Origin: Streptomyces sp. 840.1
GTDB lineage: Bacteria > Actinomycetota > Actinomycetes > Streptomycetales > Streptomycetaceae
Direction of reading: 5' to 3'
Assembly (NCBI RefSeq): GCF_003751445.1
Contig: NZ_RJUU01000002.1
Span: 186,001 to 250,000 of the forward strand
Length of the DNA: 64,000 nucleotides
Shown: piece by piece, positions 6,967 to 15,553 of the stretch
Layout of the letters: the number at the start of each line of letters is the position of its first letter
How positions within the stretch are numbered: position 1 is the first letter of the stretch
Made by a program: the position numbers and the translations under genes
The notes under the pieces: model-generated
What the model saw: the letters and a program-made list of their open reading frames with translations, nothing else
What the model was told of the DNA's origin: nothing
The model's database searches: none

Positions 6967-8301
6967 GTGAGCGAGACCAGAGCGGCCCGCACCGGCTCGG
7001 GCGAGAGCGCCGAGAACGAGGTCGTGGACCTCTGTCGTGATCTGATCCGGATCGACACCAGCAACTACGGGGACCATTCGGGGCCGGGTGAACGGGCGGC
7101 CGCCGAGTACGTGGCGGAGAAGCTCGCGGAGGTCGGGCTGGAGCCGCAGATCTTCGAGTCCCACAAGGGCCGTGCCTCCACGGTGGCGCGGATCGAGGGC
7201 GAGGACTCCTCCAAGCCCGCGCTGCTGATCCACGGCCACACCGACGTCGTCCCGGCGAACGCCCACGACTGGACGCACCACCCCTTCTCGGGGGAGATCG
7301 CGGACGGCTGCGTGTGGGGCCGGGGCGCGGTCGACATGAAGGACATGGACGCGATGACCCTCGCGGTCGTGCGCGAGCGGATGCGCAGCGGCCGCAAGCC
7401 CCCGCGCGACATCGTGCTCGCCTTCCTCGCGGACGAGGAGGCGGGCGGCACCTACGGGGCCCGGTTCCTCGTCGACAAGCACCCCGACCTGTTCGAGGGC
7501 GTCACCGAGGCGATCGGGGAGGTCGGCGGCTTCTCCTTCACGGTCAACGAGAACCTGCGGCTCTACCTCGTGGAGACCGCGCAGAAGGGCATGCACTGGA
7601 TGCGGCTGACCGTGGACGGCACGGCCGGCCACGGTTCGATGACCAACGACGACAACGCGATCACCGAGCTGTGCGAGGCGGTCGGGCGGCTCGGGCGGCA
7701 CAAGTGGCCGGTGCGGGTGACCAAGACGGTGCGGTCCTTCCTGGACGAGCTGTCCGACGCGCTCGGCACCCCGCTGGACCCGGAGGACATGGACGCCACG
7801 CTGGCCAAGCTGGGCGGGATCGCCAAGATGGTCGGCGCCACCCTGCGCAACTCCGCCGCCCCCACCATGCTGGGCGCCGGCTACAAGGTGAACGTGATCC
7901 CGGGGCAGGCCACCGCGCATGTCGACGGCCGCTTCCTGCCGGGGTACGAGCAGGAGTTCCTGGCCGACCTCGACCGGATCCTCGGCCCGCGCGTCAAGCG
8001 TGAGGACGTGCACGGCGACAAGGCCCTCGAAACCGATTTCGACGGCTCCCTGGTGGACGCCATGCAGATCGCGCTCAAGGCGGAGGACCCGATCGCCCGC
8101 GCCGTCCCGTACATGCTCTCGGGCGGTACGGACGCGAAGTCCTTCGACGACCTCGGAATCCGCTGCTTCGGGTTCGCCCCGCTGAAGCTTCCGCCGGAGC
8201 TGGACTTCGCGGGCATGTTCCACGGTGTGGACGAGCGGGTACCGGTCGAGGGCCTGAAGTTCGGCGTCCGCGTTCTCGACCGTTTCATCGACAACAGCTG
8301 A
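6967..8301 (+). CDS. M20-family metallopeptidase
   Basis: The 444-residue zinc hydrolase belongs to the ArgE/DapE/carboxypeptidase G2 family. Metal-site motifs are in order: GHTDVVP, RGAVDMKD, ADEEAGG (catalytic Glu and metal Glu) and, near the C-terminus, MFHGVDE. An inserted dimerisation domain contains the TAGHGSM segment. It probably hydrolyses a peptide or N-acyl amino acid in the cytoplasm; the substrate cannot be read from the sequence. GTG at 6967 is chosen over upstream ATGs because GGAAGGA lies 6 nt before it. It is transcribed away from tRNA-Leu. Confidence 0.85.
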   Translation: MSETRAARTGSGESAENEVVDLCRDLIRIDTSNYGDHSGPGERAAAEYVAEKLAEVGLEPQIFESHKGRASTVARIEGEDSSKPALLIHGHTDVVPANAHDWTHHPFSGEIADGCVWGRGAVDMKDMDAMTLAVVRERMRSGRKPPRDIVLAFLADEEAGGTYGARFLVDKHPDLFEGVTEAIGEVGGFSFTVNENLRLYLVETAQKGMHWMRLTVDGTAGHGSMTNDDNAITELCEAVGRLGRHKWPVRVTKTVRSFLDELSDALGTPLDPEDMDATLAKLGGIAKMVGATLRNSAAPTMLGAGYKVNVIPGQATAHVDGRFLPGYEQEFLADLDRILGPRVKREDVHGDKALETDFDGSLVDAMQIALKAEDPIARAVPYMLSGGTDAKSFDDLGIRCFGFAPLKLPPELDFAGMFHGVDERVPVEGLKFGVRVLDRFIDNS

Positions 8302-8443
8302 CTCGGCACCGAGCAATTCGCCAGTGTGTACGTATCGACCGGAACGAGTGAAAGGGGCTTCCTGCTCGTAGCCCGATTGCTTTCTCCTCGTTACAGGTGA
8401 TGCGGTCCGCGGCTGGGACCGCATTTGCCAACTAGGAGGAATA

Positions 8444-8677
8444 ATGATCAAGAAGATCGTCGCCGCTGCGGCTGTCACCGGTGGTCTGGTGCTCGCGGGT
8501 GCCGGAATGGCCGTCGCCGACTCGGGCGCCCAGGGTGCCGCGATCGGCAGCCCCGGCGTGCTCTCGGGCAACGTCGTTCAGGTTCCCGTCCACGTTCCCG
8601 TGAACGTGTGCGGCAACACGATCTCCGTGATCGGGCTGCTGAACCCCGCCTTCGGCAACACCTGCGTCAACGCCTGA
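8444..8677 (+). CDS. chpH: Short chaplin
   Basis: The 77-residue precursor has a signal peptide (IKKIVAAAAVTGGLVLAGAGMAVA) and a single mature chaplin domain with the motifs SPGVLSGN, PVNVCGN, IGLLNPAFGN and a second Cys near the end. Chaplins are secreted, form an intramolecular disulfide and assemble into the amyloid surface layer of aerial hyphae and spores. GGAGG lies 5 nt before the ATG. A short chaplin beside a long two-domain chaplin is the chpH-chpC arrangement of S. coelicolor, hence the symbol; the assignment among short chaplins is by context. Confidence 0.9.
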   Translation: MIKKIVAAAAVTGGLVLAGAGMAVADSGAQGAAIGSPGVLSGNVVQVPVHVPVNVCGNTISVIGLLNPAFGNTCVNA

Positions 8678-8707
8678 CGTTGTGCGTCAACCCGCAAGGG
8701 TTTGAGC

Positions 8708-8752
8708 CCGATCGGCCTCGGAGCGCGCGCCATGCGCTCCGAGGCCGTCGGG
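8708..8752 (+). terminator. Hairpin between the chaplin genes
   Basis: A 14-bp perfect stem (8713-8726 with 8734-8747) extends by five more pairs past a bulged T. It lies about 35 nt after the short chaplin and is followed by TCCTTT. The two chaplin genes are therefore probably separate transcripts or differentially expressed. Confidence 0.7.
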
Positions 8753-8815
8753 TCCTTTGCCCCCGCACGTTCAAGTCCGGGGGTATTCCGGAAGGTAGAA
8801 GGCAGGAAACAACCT

Positions 8816-9622
8816 ATGCGACAGGTCACGCGTAAAGGCCTGATCACCATGGCGGCTGCGGGCGGCGTGCTCGCGCTCAGTGGCGGTTACGCGCACGCCG
8901 ACGCGGGAGCGTCCGGCGGCGCAACGAATTCCCCGGGGGTGCTTTCAGGGAATTCGGTACAGATTCCGGTCGAGGTGCCGGTGAACGTTTGCGGTAACTC
9001 CGTGAGCGTGGTCGGACTGATCAATCCGACCTTCGGGAACAGCTGCAAAAACGGTTCTGGTGGTGCGGCCGCAGGCCGGACCGGATCGTCCGCGGGTACG
9101 TCGGGCAACCACGCGTCGGGCAGCCGGACCAGCGGCGGCCACGCGGCGCAGGACAGCGGCCGGGGGATGCGGGAGGGCACCGGCAAGCACCGCGCCGTCC
9201 CCACCGGCAACGGCGGCGGGGCGACGGCGCAGGGATACACGCAGGGCTCACCCGGTCTGCTGTCGGGCAACCAGGTCCAGGCCCCCATCGACATCCCGGT
9301 GAACGCGTGCGGGAACAGCATCGACATCGTCGGTCTGCTGAACCCCACCTTCGGCAACTCGTGCGAGAACGAGAGCACGCCGGAGGTCACCCCTCCGGTT
9401 ACGCCGCCGGTGACTCCTCCGGTCACCCACCACGAGACACCGCCGACGCCCGGCCCCCGCACCGTCCCGAACGCGCCGGAGCCGCAGAGCATGCCCGAAG
9501 GCACCCCGCAGCTCGCACACACCGGATCGGGTGGGCTCGACCTGCTGATCCCGGCCAGTGCGGGTCTGCTGCTGGCAGGCGCCGGCACGGTGCTGTACCG
9601 CCGCGGCAGGGCCGCCGCCTAG
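8816..9622 (+). CDS. chpC: Long chaplin with sortase signal
   Basis: The 268-residue precursor has a signal peptide (to about residue 25, ending AHA), a first chaplin domain (about 30-80), a Gly/Ser/Thr-rich spacer and a second chaplin domain (SPGLLSGN through NPTFGNSC). A Pro/Thr linker with VTPP repeats follows, then LAHTG, a hydrophobic helix and an Arg-rich tail. LAxTG is the signal recognised by class E sortases, which anchor long chaplins to the wall. The start at 8816 is preferred because the signal peptide begins there and a GGCAGGAAA region precedes it. Confidence 0.9.
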   Translation: MRQVTRKGLITMAAAGGVLALSGGYAHADAGASGGATNSPGVLSGNSVQIPVEVPVNVCGNSVSVVGLINPTFGNSCKNGSGGAAAGRTGSSAGTSGNHASGSRTSGGHAAQDSGRGMREGTGKHRAVPTGNGGGATAQGYTQGSPGLLSGNQVQAPIDIPVNACGNSIDIVGLLNPTFGNSCENESTPEVTPPVTPPVTPPVTHHETPPTPGPRTVPNAPEPQSMPEGTPQLAHTGSGGLDLLIPASAGLLLAGAGTVLYRRGRAAA

Positions 9623-9624
9623 GA

Positions 9625-9672
9625 CGTGTTCCGGAAGCAGCGCCGCCACGCGGACGGTACTTCCGGAACACG
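9625..9672 (+). terminator. Hairpin after the long chaplin
   Basis: A 13-bp perfect stem (9625-9637 with 9660-9672) and 22-nt loop begin 3 nt after the chaplin stop. The loop is long for a terminator, but position and stem length favour that role. Confidence 0.55.
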
Positions 9673-9699
9673 CACTGGCGGCCGGAAGGCACGGCGAAG

Positions 9700-9731
9700 G
9701 GAGCGGGCCCCGCGGCAGCGGGGCCCGCTCC
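9700..9731. terminator. Bidirectional terminator
   Basis: A 14-bp perfect stem (9700-9713 with 9718-9731) and 4-nt loop, followed by GTTTC, sit between the converging chaplin and DUF5703-like genes. Confidence 0.75.
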
Positions 9732-9734
9732 GTT

Positions 9735-9923
9735 TCACCAGGTGGCCCGCAGCTGGCGGATGATCCGTCGCCGCAGCCGCACCCGGCGGCTGCCGTCCAG
9801 GCGCAGCGTCAGTCGGTCCAACTCCCAGTGCCCGTACTCGGCATGGTCGGTCAGCAGGCGGGTCGTCTCCTTCCGGGACACCCCGCGCGGCACGTACACG
9901 TCGACAAATTCGTATTCCGGCAT
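9735..9923 (-). CDS. Small conserved protein, DUF5703-like
   Basis: The 62-residue basic protein begins MPEYEFVDVYVPRGVSRKE and ends with an Arg-rich segment and Trp. It matches what I remember of DUF5703, a small actinobacterial family of unknown function. There are no transmembrane segments or cysteines. It stands alone between a terminator and the divergent gene at 9971. The function is unknown. Confidence 0.7.
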   Translation of the reverse strand: MPEYEFVDVYVPRGVSRKETTRLLTDHAEYGHWELDRLTLRLDGSRRVRLRRRIIRQLRATW

Positions 9924-9970
9924 CGCATCTATTGTGCGGGCAGACCCCCGGTACGGATAGCGTCTGCTCT

Positions 9971-10642
9971 ATGTCTGATGCTGCGCAGCCATCCGCTGCC
10001 GAGGTACGCGCCGCCGCCGATGCGGTCAAGGTCGCGCTCGACCGTCACCTCGACGCGGTCGAACGCCGGTCCGGGGACGACGACCCCGCTGTCTACGACG
10101 CGTTCAACGCACTGGCCGCTGCGGCGGAGGTCTATGACGAACTCCTCTACGACCGCCACGACGAGGTCACCCCGTTCGAGATTCCGGGAGCAGGGGACTC
10201 CCTGCCGCCCTACAGCGGTCCCGAGGAGCCGAACGCGCTCAGCGTGCTGATCCGCCGCGACTACGCGGTGGTGGAGCCCCAGCGGCTGCTCGCCCAGGCA
10301 CAGCGCCTGGCCGACCTGGACCCGGACGCCCGCGACAACGGGGATGCGGCAGCCGCCGGCAGCAGCGTCCACGCGGCCCTGGGGGTGCTCTTCGGGGAGT
10401 ACGAGGCGGACGAGATCGCGTCCCGGCACACGGAATTCGGGCTCGAAGAGGGCGACTCGACCCTCTGGGTCGCGGCGGCGGAGGAGCTGCCGGAACCGGG
10501 GGAATGGCTGGGTGCGCCCTTCGAGGACGCGGACCCGCAGCTGGTGGTCTGCCGCTTCGACGTCAGTGCCGTCTTCGACGAGGACGAGCTGGACGGCGAG
10601 CTGGGCGGGGAACTCGGCGGGCTGGCGCGGGAAGGCTCCTGA
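9971..10642 (+). CDS. Conserved hypothetical acidic protein
   Basis: The 223-residue soluble protein is strongly acidic. The N-terminal half is helical (VKVALDRHLDAVERRSG, FNALAAAAEVYDELLYDR). The middle contains a VHAALGVLFGEYEADEI segment, and the tail has ELGGELGGL repeats. It has no signal peptide, membrane helix or catalytic motif that I recognise. It is divergent from the DUF5703-like gene with a 47-nt gap, so they may share a promoter region. The function is unknown. Confidence 0.65.
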   Translation: MSDAAQPSAAEVRAAADAVKVALDRHLDAVERRSGDDDPAVYDAFNALAAAAEVYDELLYDRHDEVTPFEIPGAGDSLPPYSGPEEPNALSVLIRRDYAVVEPQRLLAQAQRLADLDPDARDNGDAAAAGSSVHAALGVLFGEYEADEIASRHTEFGLEEGDSTLWVAAAEELPEPGEWLGAPFEDADPQLVVCRFDVSAVFDEDELDGELGGELGGLAREGS

Positions 10643-10656
10643 CCGGTCCGTCCCGT

Positions 10657-10703
10657 GGTGCGGGGCCGGGCGGGCGCGTCACGCGCCCGCCCGGCCCCGC
10701 ACC
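10657..10703. terminator. Long bidirectional terminator
   Basis: A 22-bp perfect stem (10657-10678 with 10682-10703) with a 3-nt loop lies between the converging acidic-protein and helicase-like genes. Confidence 0.8.
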
Positions 10704-10708
10704 GGGTC

Positions 10709-12958
10709 TCACCCGTCGGAGGCTTCCAGCAGGGTGCGCAGCCGGGTCGTGCGGTCCTGCGCGGGGGACTGGGCGACCGCGTGCGGCAGCGCCTGGTCCA
10801 CTCCGTGCACCACCGACAGGTGCCGCTCACCCCTGCTGAAGGCGGTGTAGACCCAGGGGCGGCTGAGCCCCTGCGCCGCGTCACCCGGGAGTACGACGAC
10901 CACCGCGGGCCACCGCATCCCGGCCGCCTGGTGGGCGCTGAGCGCCCAGGCGTGGCGCACGGACGCCTCCACCCGCTCCTGCGGCACGACGACCGGAGTA
11001 CCCGCACAGTCCAGGTGCAGGCCCTCGGCGTCGGCCGAGACGACCACGCCGGGAACCGTCCTGCCCGGTGCGGGGACATGGGCGACCCGGTCACCGGGGT
11101 CGAAACCGCCGAACCGGCCGGGGCCGGGGTTGAGCCGCTGCTTGAGCGCCTCGTTCAGTGCCCGGGTGCCCGCCGAGCCGCCGTGCCCCACGGTGATCAC
11201 CTGGGTGTCGGACGACGGCACGCCGATCGCGCGCGGCACCGAGTCGGCCACCAGCTGCACCGTGCGGTGCACCGCCTCGCCCGCGTCACGCACGGGCACG
11301 ATCACCACTTCGCGGCCCGGCGCCGCCACCTGGTTCAGCTCCCCGATGCCGATGCCGGAGACCAGCTCGCCGATCGGACCGGGATCCGGCGTACGGGAGA
11401 CGATCTGCGGGCACGCGCCGGCGGCCAGCACATCGGCGAACACCCGGCCCGCGCCCGCCGACCCCAGCACCCCCGGATCGCCGCTGAGCACCAGACGCGT
11501 CCCGTCCGCGAGGGCCTCCACCAGCATCGCGCCGGTCTCGACGTCGACCTGCGGGGCGTCCAGCACGACGAGCAGGTCGACGGCGAGCGCCCCCTCCTCG
11601 TCTCGTCCGGGGCCCTCGGTACCGGCGAGCAGCCCGGCCAGCGTGACGGCCGCCGACGCGTCGCCCACCGCCTCGGCCAGCCGCCGGGCGCCGTCCACGC
11701 TGTGGGCGGCACCCAGGGCCCGCAGGCCGAGGCCCGCCGCCGCGGCGATCAGCGCGGCGGGCTCGGCCCTGGCCGCCTCGCCGCCGGTGTGCGCGACGAG
11801 CCCGTGGGCCGAGGCGGCACGGATCAGCTCGGCGGCCGAGGGCGAGGGCGCCGACGAGGCGGCCTGCGACCAGTCGGCGTCCTTCTCGCAGGCGTTCACC
11901 AGCCGGGCCAGCCCGTCTGCGAGGCTCTCCTCGGCCAGGGCGTAGCGGTCCAGGCCCAGCAGCACCTGTGCCGGCTCCTGCGGGGCCCCGTCGGTCTCGG
12001 GGCCCGCCTCGCGGCCCTCGGCCGGCTCCGCGGCCTCCTCGTCCTCGTCTCCCTCGTCCTCCGGGCCGTCGTGGAAGACCAGGGCGACACCCTCGGAGAC
12101 GGCGTGCAGCACGGCGGCCACGGGGTCGGTCACCGCCCGTCCGACGAGCGCGGCCCGTACCTCCGCCGCGTCCAGCGCGGTGTGGCCCTGCAGCGCCGCG
12201 CGCTCCAGCAGCCAGCCGATCAGGGCCGCGGTGCGCCGCTCGTCGTCCGGACCGCACTCCGCGCCCAGCAGCGCCCGTGCGAAGCCGTCGGCCTGCTCGG
12301 GTCCGACGCCGGGGAGGGAGAGCAGCTGCCAGGGGTCGTCGCGCAGGGCTTCGGCCGCGTGTGTGCCGAGCGTGCCGGCCGCCGGGGCGGCCAGGCTCCC
12401 GGGGGCGCCGCCGGCGGCCAGCACGGCGGCCACGGCCGCGATGGCCTCGGGAGCGGCCCCCTGGGGCGCGCTGACGGGCTCGGGGGCCCGCTCCCGGGCC
12501 GGGGCGGGGACGGTCCGGCGGGGGGCGGCAGGCGCGGGGGAGTCGAAGAACGCGGCTCCGGGCTTCTCGCCGCTCTCCACGGCGCGCACGGCAGCCAGCA
12601 GGTCGGCGGCCGGGCCGCTCAGCTTCGTACCGGCGGGGATGGGGCCGTCCTTCTCGGCCTTGCGCTTCTCGATCCGCTCCAGCAGCTCGCGCTGGGCGGC
12701 CAGCTCGGTCTCGGCCTCGGAGAGGGCCGGGGCGGCGGCGGTGTCACCGTCGGCGCTCCCGTCGGCCTCCGGGTCGGCGCCGCTGTCGTCCGTCGTGTCG
12801 CCGGCCGGCTCGTCAGCCGCCTCTCCGGTCGCCTCTTCGGCCGCTTCGTCGGTCCCTGCGGTGGCCTCCTCGGCCGGGACGGGCGCGGGGGCGTCCGCGA
12901 CGACGTCGTCGTCGGTTGCCGAGGGGCCGGGGGATTCCCCCCGGGGAAGCGCAGTCAC
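10709..12958 (-). CDS. RecD-like helicase fold without Walker A
   Basis: The 749-residue protein has an acidic Ala/Glu-rich N-terminus (20-85) and a helix-hairpin-helix (about 211-231, LLSLPGVGPEQADGFARALLG). The rest resembles RecD2/TraA-type SF1 helicases: a Walker-B-like DLLVVLDAPQVD (461-472), LVLSGDPGVLGSAGAGRVFADVL (489-511), AWALSAHQAAG (671-681) and YTAFSRG (704-710). Where GGPGTGKT should stand (about 385-402), the sequence reads HTGGEAARAEPAAL, so ATP hydrolysis is unlikely. The start is a GTG overlapping the aldo/keto reductase stop (GTGA). It may be a structural or DNA-binding relic kept for another role. Confidence 0.7.
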   Translation of the reverse strand: MTALPRGESPGPSATDDDVVADAPAPVPAEEATAGTDEAAEEATGEAADEPAGDTTDDSGADPEADGSADGDTAAAPALSEAETELAAQRELLERIEKRKAEKDGPIPAGTKLSGPAADLLAAVRAVESGEKPGAAFFDSPAPAAPRRTVPAPARERAPEPVSAPQGAAPEAIAAVAAVLAAGGAPGSLAAPAAGTLGTHAAEALRDDPWQLLSLPGVGPEQADGFARALLGAECGPDDERRTAALIGWLLERAALQGHTALDAAEVRAALVGRAVTDPVAAVLHAVSEGVALVFHDGPEDEGDEDEEAAEPAEGREAGPETDGAPQEPAQVLLGLDRYALAEESLADGLARLVNACEKDADWSQAASSAPSPSAAELIRAASAHGLVAHTGGEAARAEPAALIAAAAGLGLRALGAAHSVDGARRLAEAVGDASAAVTLAGLLAGTEGPGRDEEGALAVDLLVVLDAPQVDVETGAMLVEALADGTRLVLSGDPGVLGSAGAGRVFADVLAAGACPQIVSRTPDPGPIGELVSGIGIGELNQVAAPGREVVIVPVRDAGEAVHRTVQLVADSVPRAIGVPSSDTQVITVGHGGSAGTRALNEALKQRLNPGPGRFGGFDPGDRVAHVPAPGRTVPGVVVSADAEGLHLDCAGTPVVVPQERVEASVRHAWALSAHQAAGMRWPAVVVVLPGDAAQGLSRPWVYTAFSRGERHLSVVHGVDQALPHAVAQSPAQDRTTRLRTLLEASDG

Positions 12959-13938
12959 AGCGTGCTCCAGTCCTGGTCGGGATAGCGGTGCACGGGCGCC
13001 GACACATCGTCGAGCGCGCGGCAGATCTCGTCAGGAAGACTAAGCGTCTCCACTGACAAAGCCTCCGCGAGCTGGTGCGCGTTGCGCGCGCCGACGATCG
13101 GGGCCACCACGCCCGGCCGGTCCCGCACCCAGGCGAGCGCCACCTGGAGCGGTGTCGTTGCCAGCCCGTCGGCGGCGGTCGCCACCGCGTCCACGATGCG
13201 GCTCGCGGGGTCGTCGAGATACGGCTCGACGAACGGGGCCAGCAGCTCCGAGGCGCCGCGCGAGTCCGCCGGGGTGCCGGTGCGGTACTTGGCGGTCAGC
13301 ACGCCCCGGCCCAGCGGCGAGGACGGCAGCAGCCCCACCCCGAGGTCGAGCGCAGCCGGCAACACCTCGCGCTCCACGCCGCGTTGCAGCAGCGAGTACT
13401 CCATCTGCGTACTGGCGAGGCGGGTCCGCACGCCCGGTGCGGCCAGCTGCCAGGTCGCGGCCTTGGCCAGCTGCCAGCCGCAGAAGTTCGACACCCCCGC
13501 GTAGCGGGCGCGCCCGCTGGACACCGCCAGGTCCAGCGCCTGGAGCGTCTCGTCCAGCGGCGTCACCGGGTCGAAGGCGTGCACCTGCCACAGGTCCACG
13601 TAGTCCGTGCCCAGCCGGGCCAGTGAGGCGTCGAGGGCGGCGAGCAGATGCCCGCGCGAGCCGTCGAACCTGCGGTACGGGTCGGGCACGCTGCCGGCCT
13701 TGGTCGCGATGACCAGATCACCGCGAGGTACCAGGCCCTCGACGAGGCGCCCCAGCAGGTACTCGGACTCGCCGCCGCCGTACACGTCCGCCGTGTCGAC
13801 CAGGGTGCCGCCCACCTCCCAGAAGGCCTTCAGCTGCTCGGCAGCGTCGTGCTCGTCGGTGTCCCGGCCCCAGGTGAGGGTGCCGAGCCCGATCCGGGAC
13901 ACTCGAAGGCCGGTGCGGCCCAGATGCCTCTGTTCCAT
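12955..13938 (-). CDS. Aldo/keto reductase
   Basis: The 327-residue (beta/alpha)8 NADPH oxidoreductase carries LGRTGLRVSRIGLGT at the start, DTADVYGGGESE (catalytic Asp and Tyr region), VIATKAG, DYVDLWQVHAFD (catalytic His) and a C-terminal cofactor segment (PIVGARNAHQLAEAL). It is close to the general-stress aldo/keto reductase group with unknown substrate. ATG at 13938 is preferred over an upstream in-frame start because homology begins there. It is translationally coupled to the downstream helicase-like gene by a GTGA overlap. Confidence 0.85.
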   Translation of the reverse strand: MEQRHLGRTGLRVSRIGLGTLTWGRDTDEHDAAEQLKAFWEVGGTLVDTADVYGGGESEYLLGRLVEGLVPRGDLVIATKAGSVPDPYRRFDGSRGHLLAALDASLARLGTDYVDLWQVHAFDPVTPLDETLQALDLAVSSGRARYAGVSNFCGWQLAKAATWQLAAPGVRTRLASTQMEYSLLQRGVEREVLPAALDLGVGLLPSSPLGRGVLTAKYRTGTPADSRGASELLAPFVEPYLDDPASRIVDAVATAADGLATTPLQVALAWVRDRPGVVAPIVGARNAHQLAEALSVETLSLPDEICRALDDVSAPVHRYPDQDWSTL

Positions 13939-14078
13939 GGGCGCTGAGATTACTGGCCGCGCCCGAACCCGTCGCAGGGCTGTGGACAACCGGGCCCCGG
14001 GTCACCCCTGCCGGATCGTGTTCCCGCGCGCTAGAGTCCGGAGCACAGGGACGTTACTGATCAGTAAGGGGAGCGGCT

Positions 14079-15128
14079 ATGCGGCTCGGCATCAATCTCG
14101 GTTACTGGGGCGCGGGTATGGACGGGGACAACCTCGCCGTCGCGCAGGAGGCCGACCGGCTCGGCTACGACGTCTGCTGGGCGGCCGAGGCCTACGGCTC
14201 CGACGCCCCGACCGTGCTGACCTGGGTGGCCGCGCAGACCGAGTCCATCGACGTCGGCTCCGCGATCATGCAGATCCCGGCCCGCCAGCCCGCCATGACG
14301 GCGATGACCGCCGCCACCCTCGACTCGCTCTCCGGCGGCCGGTTCCGCCTCGGCCTCGGGGTGTCGGGACCGCAGGTCTCCGAGGGCTGGTACGGGGTCA
14401 AGTTCGACAAGCCGCTGGCCCGCACCCGGGAGTACGTCGAGATCGTCCGCAAGGCGATGACCCGCGAGCGGCTCTCGTACGAGGGACAGCACTGGACGCT
14501 CCCGCTGCCGGACGGACCGGGCAAGCCGATCAAGCTCACCGTGCACCCGCAGCGCGAGCACATCCCGCTGTACATCGCCGCGATCGGTCCGAAGAACCTG
14601 GAGCAGACCGGCGAGATCGCCGACGGGGCGCTGCTGATCTTCCCCTCCGCGGACCACCTGGAGGAGACCGCGGTCAAGCACCTGCGGGCCGGCCGGGAGA
14701 AGGCCGGCAAGACCATGGAGGGCTTCGACGTCTGCCCGACCCTGCCGCTCGCGGTCGGCGACGACGTCAACGGCCTCGCCGACATGTTCCGGCCGTACAC
14801 CGCGCTGTACGTCGGCGGCATGGGCAGCCGCAAGCAGAACTTCTACAACCAGCTCGCCCAGCGCATGGGGTACGAGAAGGAGGCCGCCGAGATCCAGGAC
14901 AAGTACCTGTCCGGCGACAAGAGCGGTGCCGCCGCCGCGGTACCCCACCAGCTGATCGACCAGACCACGCTGCTCGGCCCGGTGGAGCGGATCGCCGACC
15001 GGATGCAGGCCTACGCGGCCGCGGGCGTCACCACGCTGACCCTGGCTCCGGCCGGCTTCACGCTCGACGAGCGGATCGCCGCACTGCGGGCCGGCACGGA
15101 CGCGCTGGAGAGCTCCGGGCTCGCGTAG
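14079..15128 (+). CDS. LLM-class F420-dependent oxidoreductase
   Basis: The 349-residue luciferase-like TIM-barrel protein begins MRLGINLGYWG and contains AVAQEADRLGYDVCWAAEAY, SGGRFRLGLGVSGPQ and an IPLYIAAIGPKNLEQTGEIADG segment typical of the F420 group. It probably transfers hydride between F420 and an unidentified substrate in the cytoplasm. It is divergent from the aldo/keto reductase and ended by the hairpin at 15156-15196. Confidence 0.85.
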   Translation: MRLGINLGYWGAGMDGDNLAVAQEADRLGYDVCWAAEAYGSDAPTVLTWVAAQTESIDVGSAIMQIPARQPAMTAMTAATLDSLSGGRFRLGLGVSGPQVSEGWYGVKFDKPLARTREYVEIVRKAMTRERLSYEGQHWTLPLPDGPGKPIKLTVHPQREHIPLYIAAIGPKNLEQTGEIADGALLIFPSADHLEETAVKHLRAGREKAGKTMEGFDVCPTLPLAVGDDVNGLADMFRPYTALYVGGMGSRKQNFYNQLAQRMGYEKEAAEIQDKYLSGDKSGAAAAVPHQLIDQTTLLGPVERIADRMQAYAAAGVTTLTLAPAGFTLDERIAALRAGTDALESSGLA

Positions 15129-15155
15129 CCCGGGAGCCCGCACCGGGGCGGCACT

Positions 15156-15196
15156 ACGGCCGTGGTGGGGGCTCGGGGGCTCCCCGCCACGGCCGT
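15156..15196 (+). terminator. Terminator hairpin
   Basis: A 15-bp stem with one G-T pair (15156-15170 with 15182-15196) begins 28 nt after the LLM oxidoreductase gene. Confidence 0.7.
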
Positions 15197-15294
15197 CACG
15201 CGGAACAACGCGGCCGGGACGGTTGGGTTACGGGGCCCGTGCGGAAACGGTTCACCGGAGCGGTGACGGGCCCGCCGCCGGGCGCACGTTCGGC

Positions 15295-15475
15295 CCAGGG
15301 CCTGTCGCCGGACTGCCGTCGTCGCCCGGAGGGCGGCCGCGCGGTGCCGGGCGCGTGCTCTCTGCGTGCCGGCCCCAGGCCCCTGTGCTGGAGGTACTGG
15401 GGTCCGGGGCCGGTGCGGCGAGGGTGCGTGCATGGCGCCGCGCGGCAGACGGCAGTCCGACGACAGGCCCTGGTG
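15295..15475. repeat. Imperfect inverted-repeat element of about 180 bp
   Basis: Bases 15296-15320 and 15447-15471 are inverted copies of one sequence with a single mismatch (CCAGGGCCTGTCG, then CGGACTGCCGTC). Inside lie further inverted segments: CCGCGCGG near 15337 against 15438, and GCCGGCCCC near 15368 against 15406. The stretch from 15129 to 15553 otherwise has no gene. The layout suggests a MITE-like element or a long structured leader for the ferritin-like gene that begins at 15554. Confidence 0.55.
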
Positions 15476-15553
15476 CGGGGGCCTTCCTGTTGCCCGCCGG
15501 GGCCGGGCGCATTTGACTGTCGCTCGGCGGATGCCGGCACGGAGGTGGCAGTG

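Noticed and set aside
10655..12985. A 776-codon plus-strand open frame opposite the RecD-like gene
   Set aside because: Its translation is low-complexity Arg/Gly/His-rich and lacks motifs. It is the antisense of a gene with HhH and helicase motifs, as is usual in high-GC DNA.
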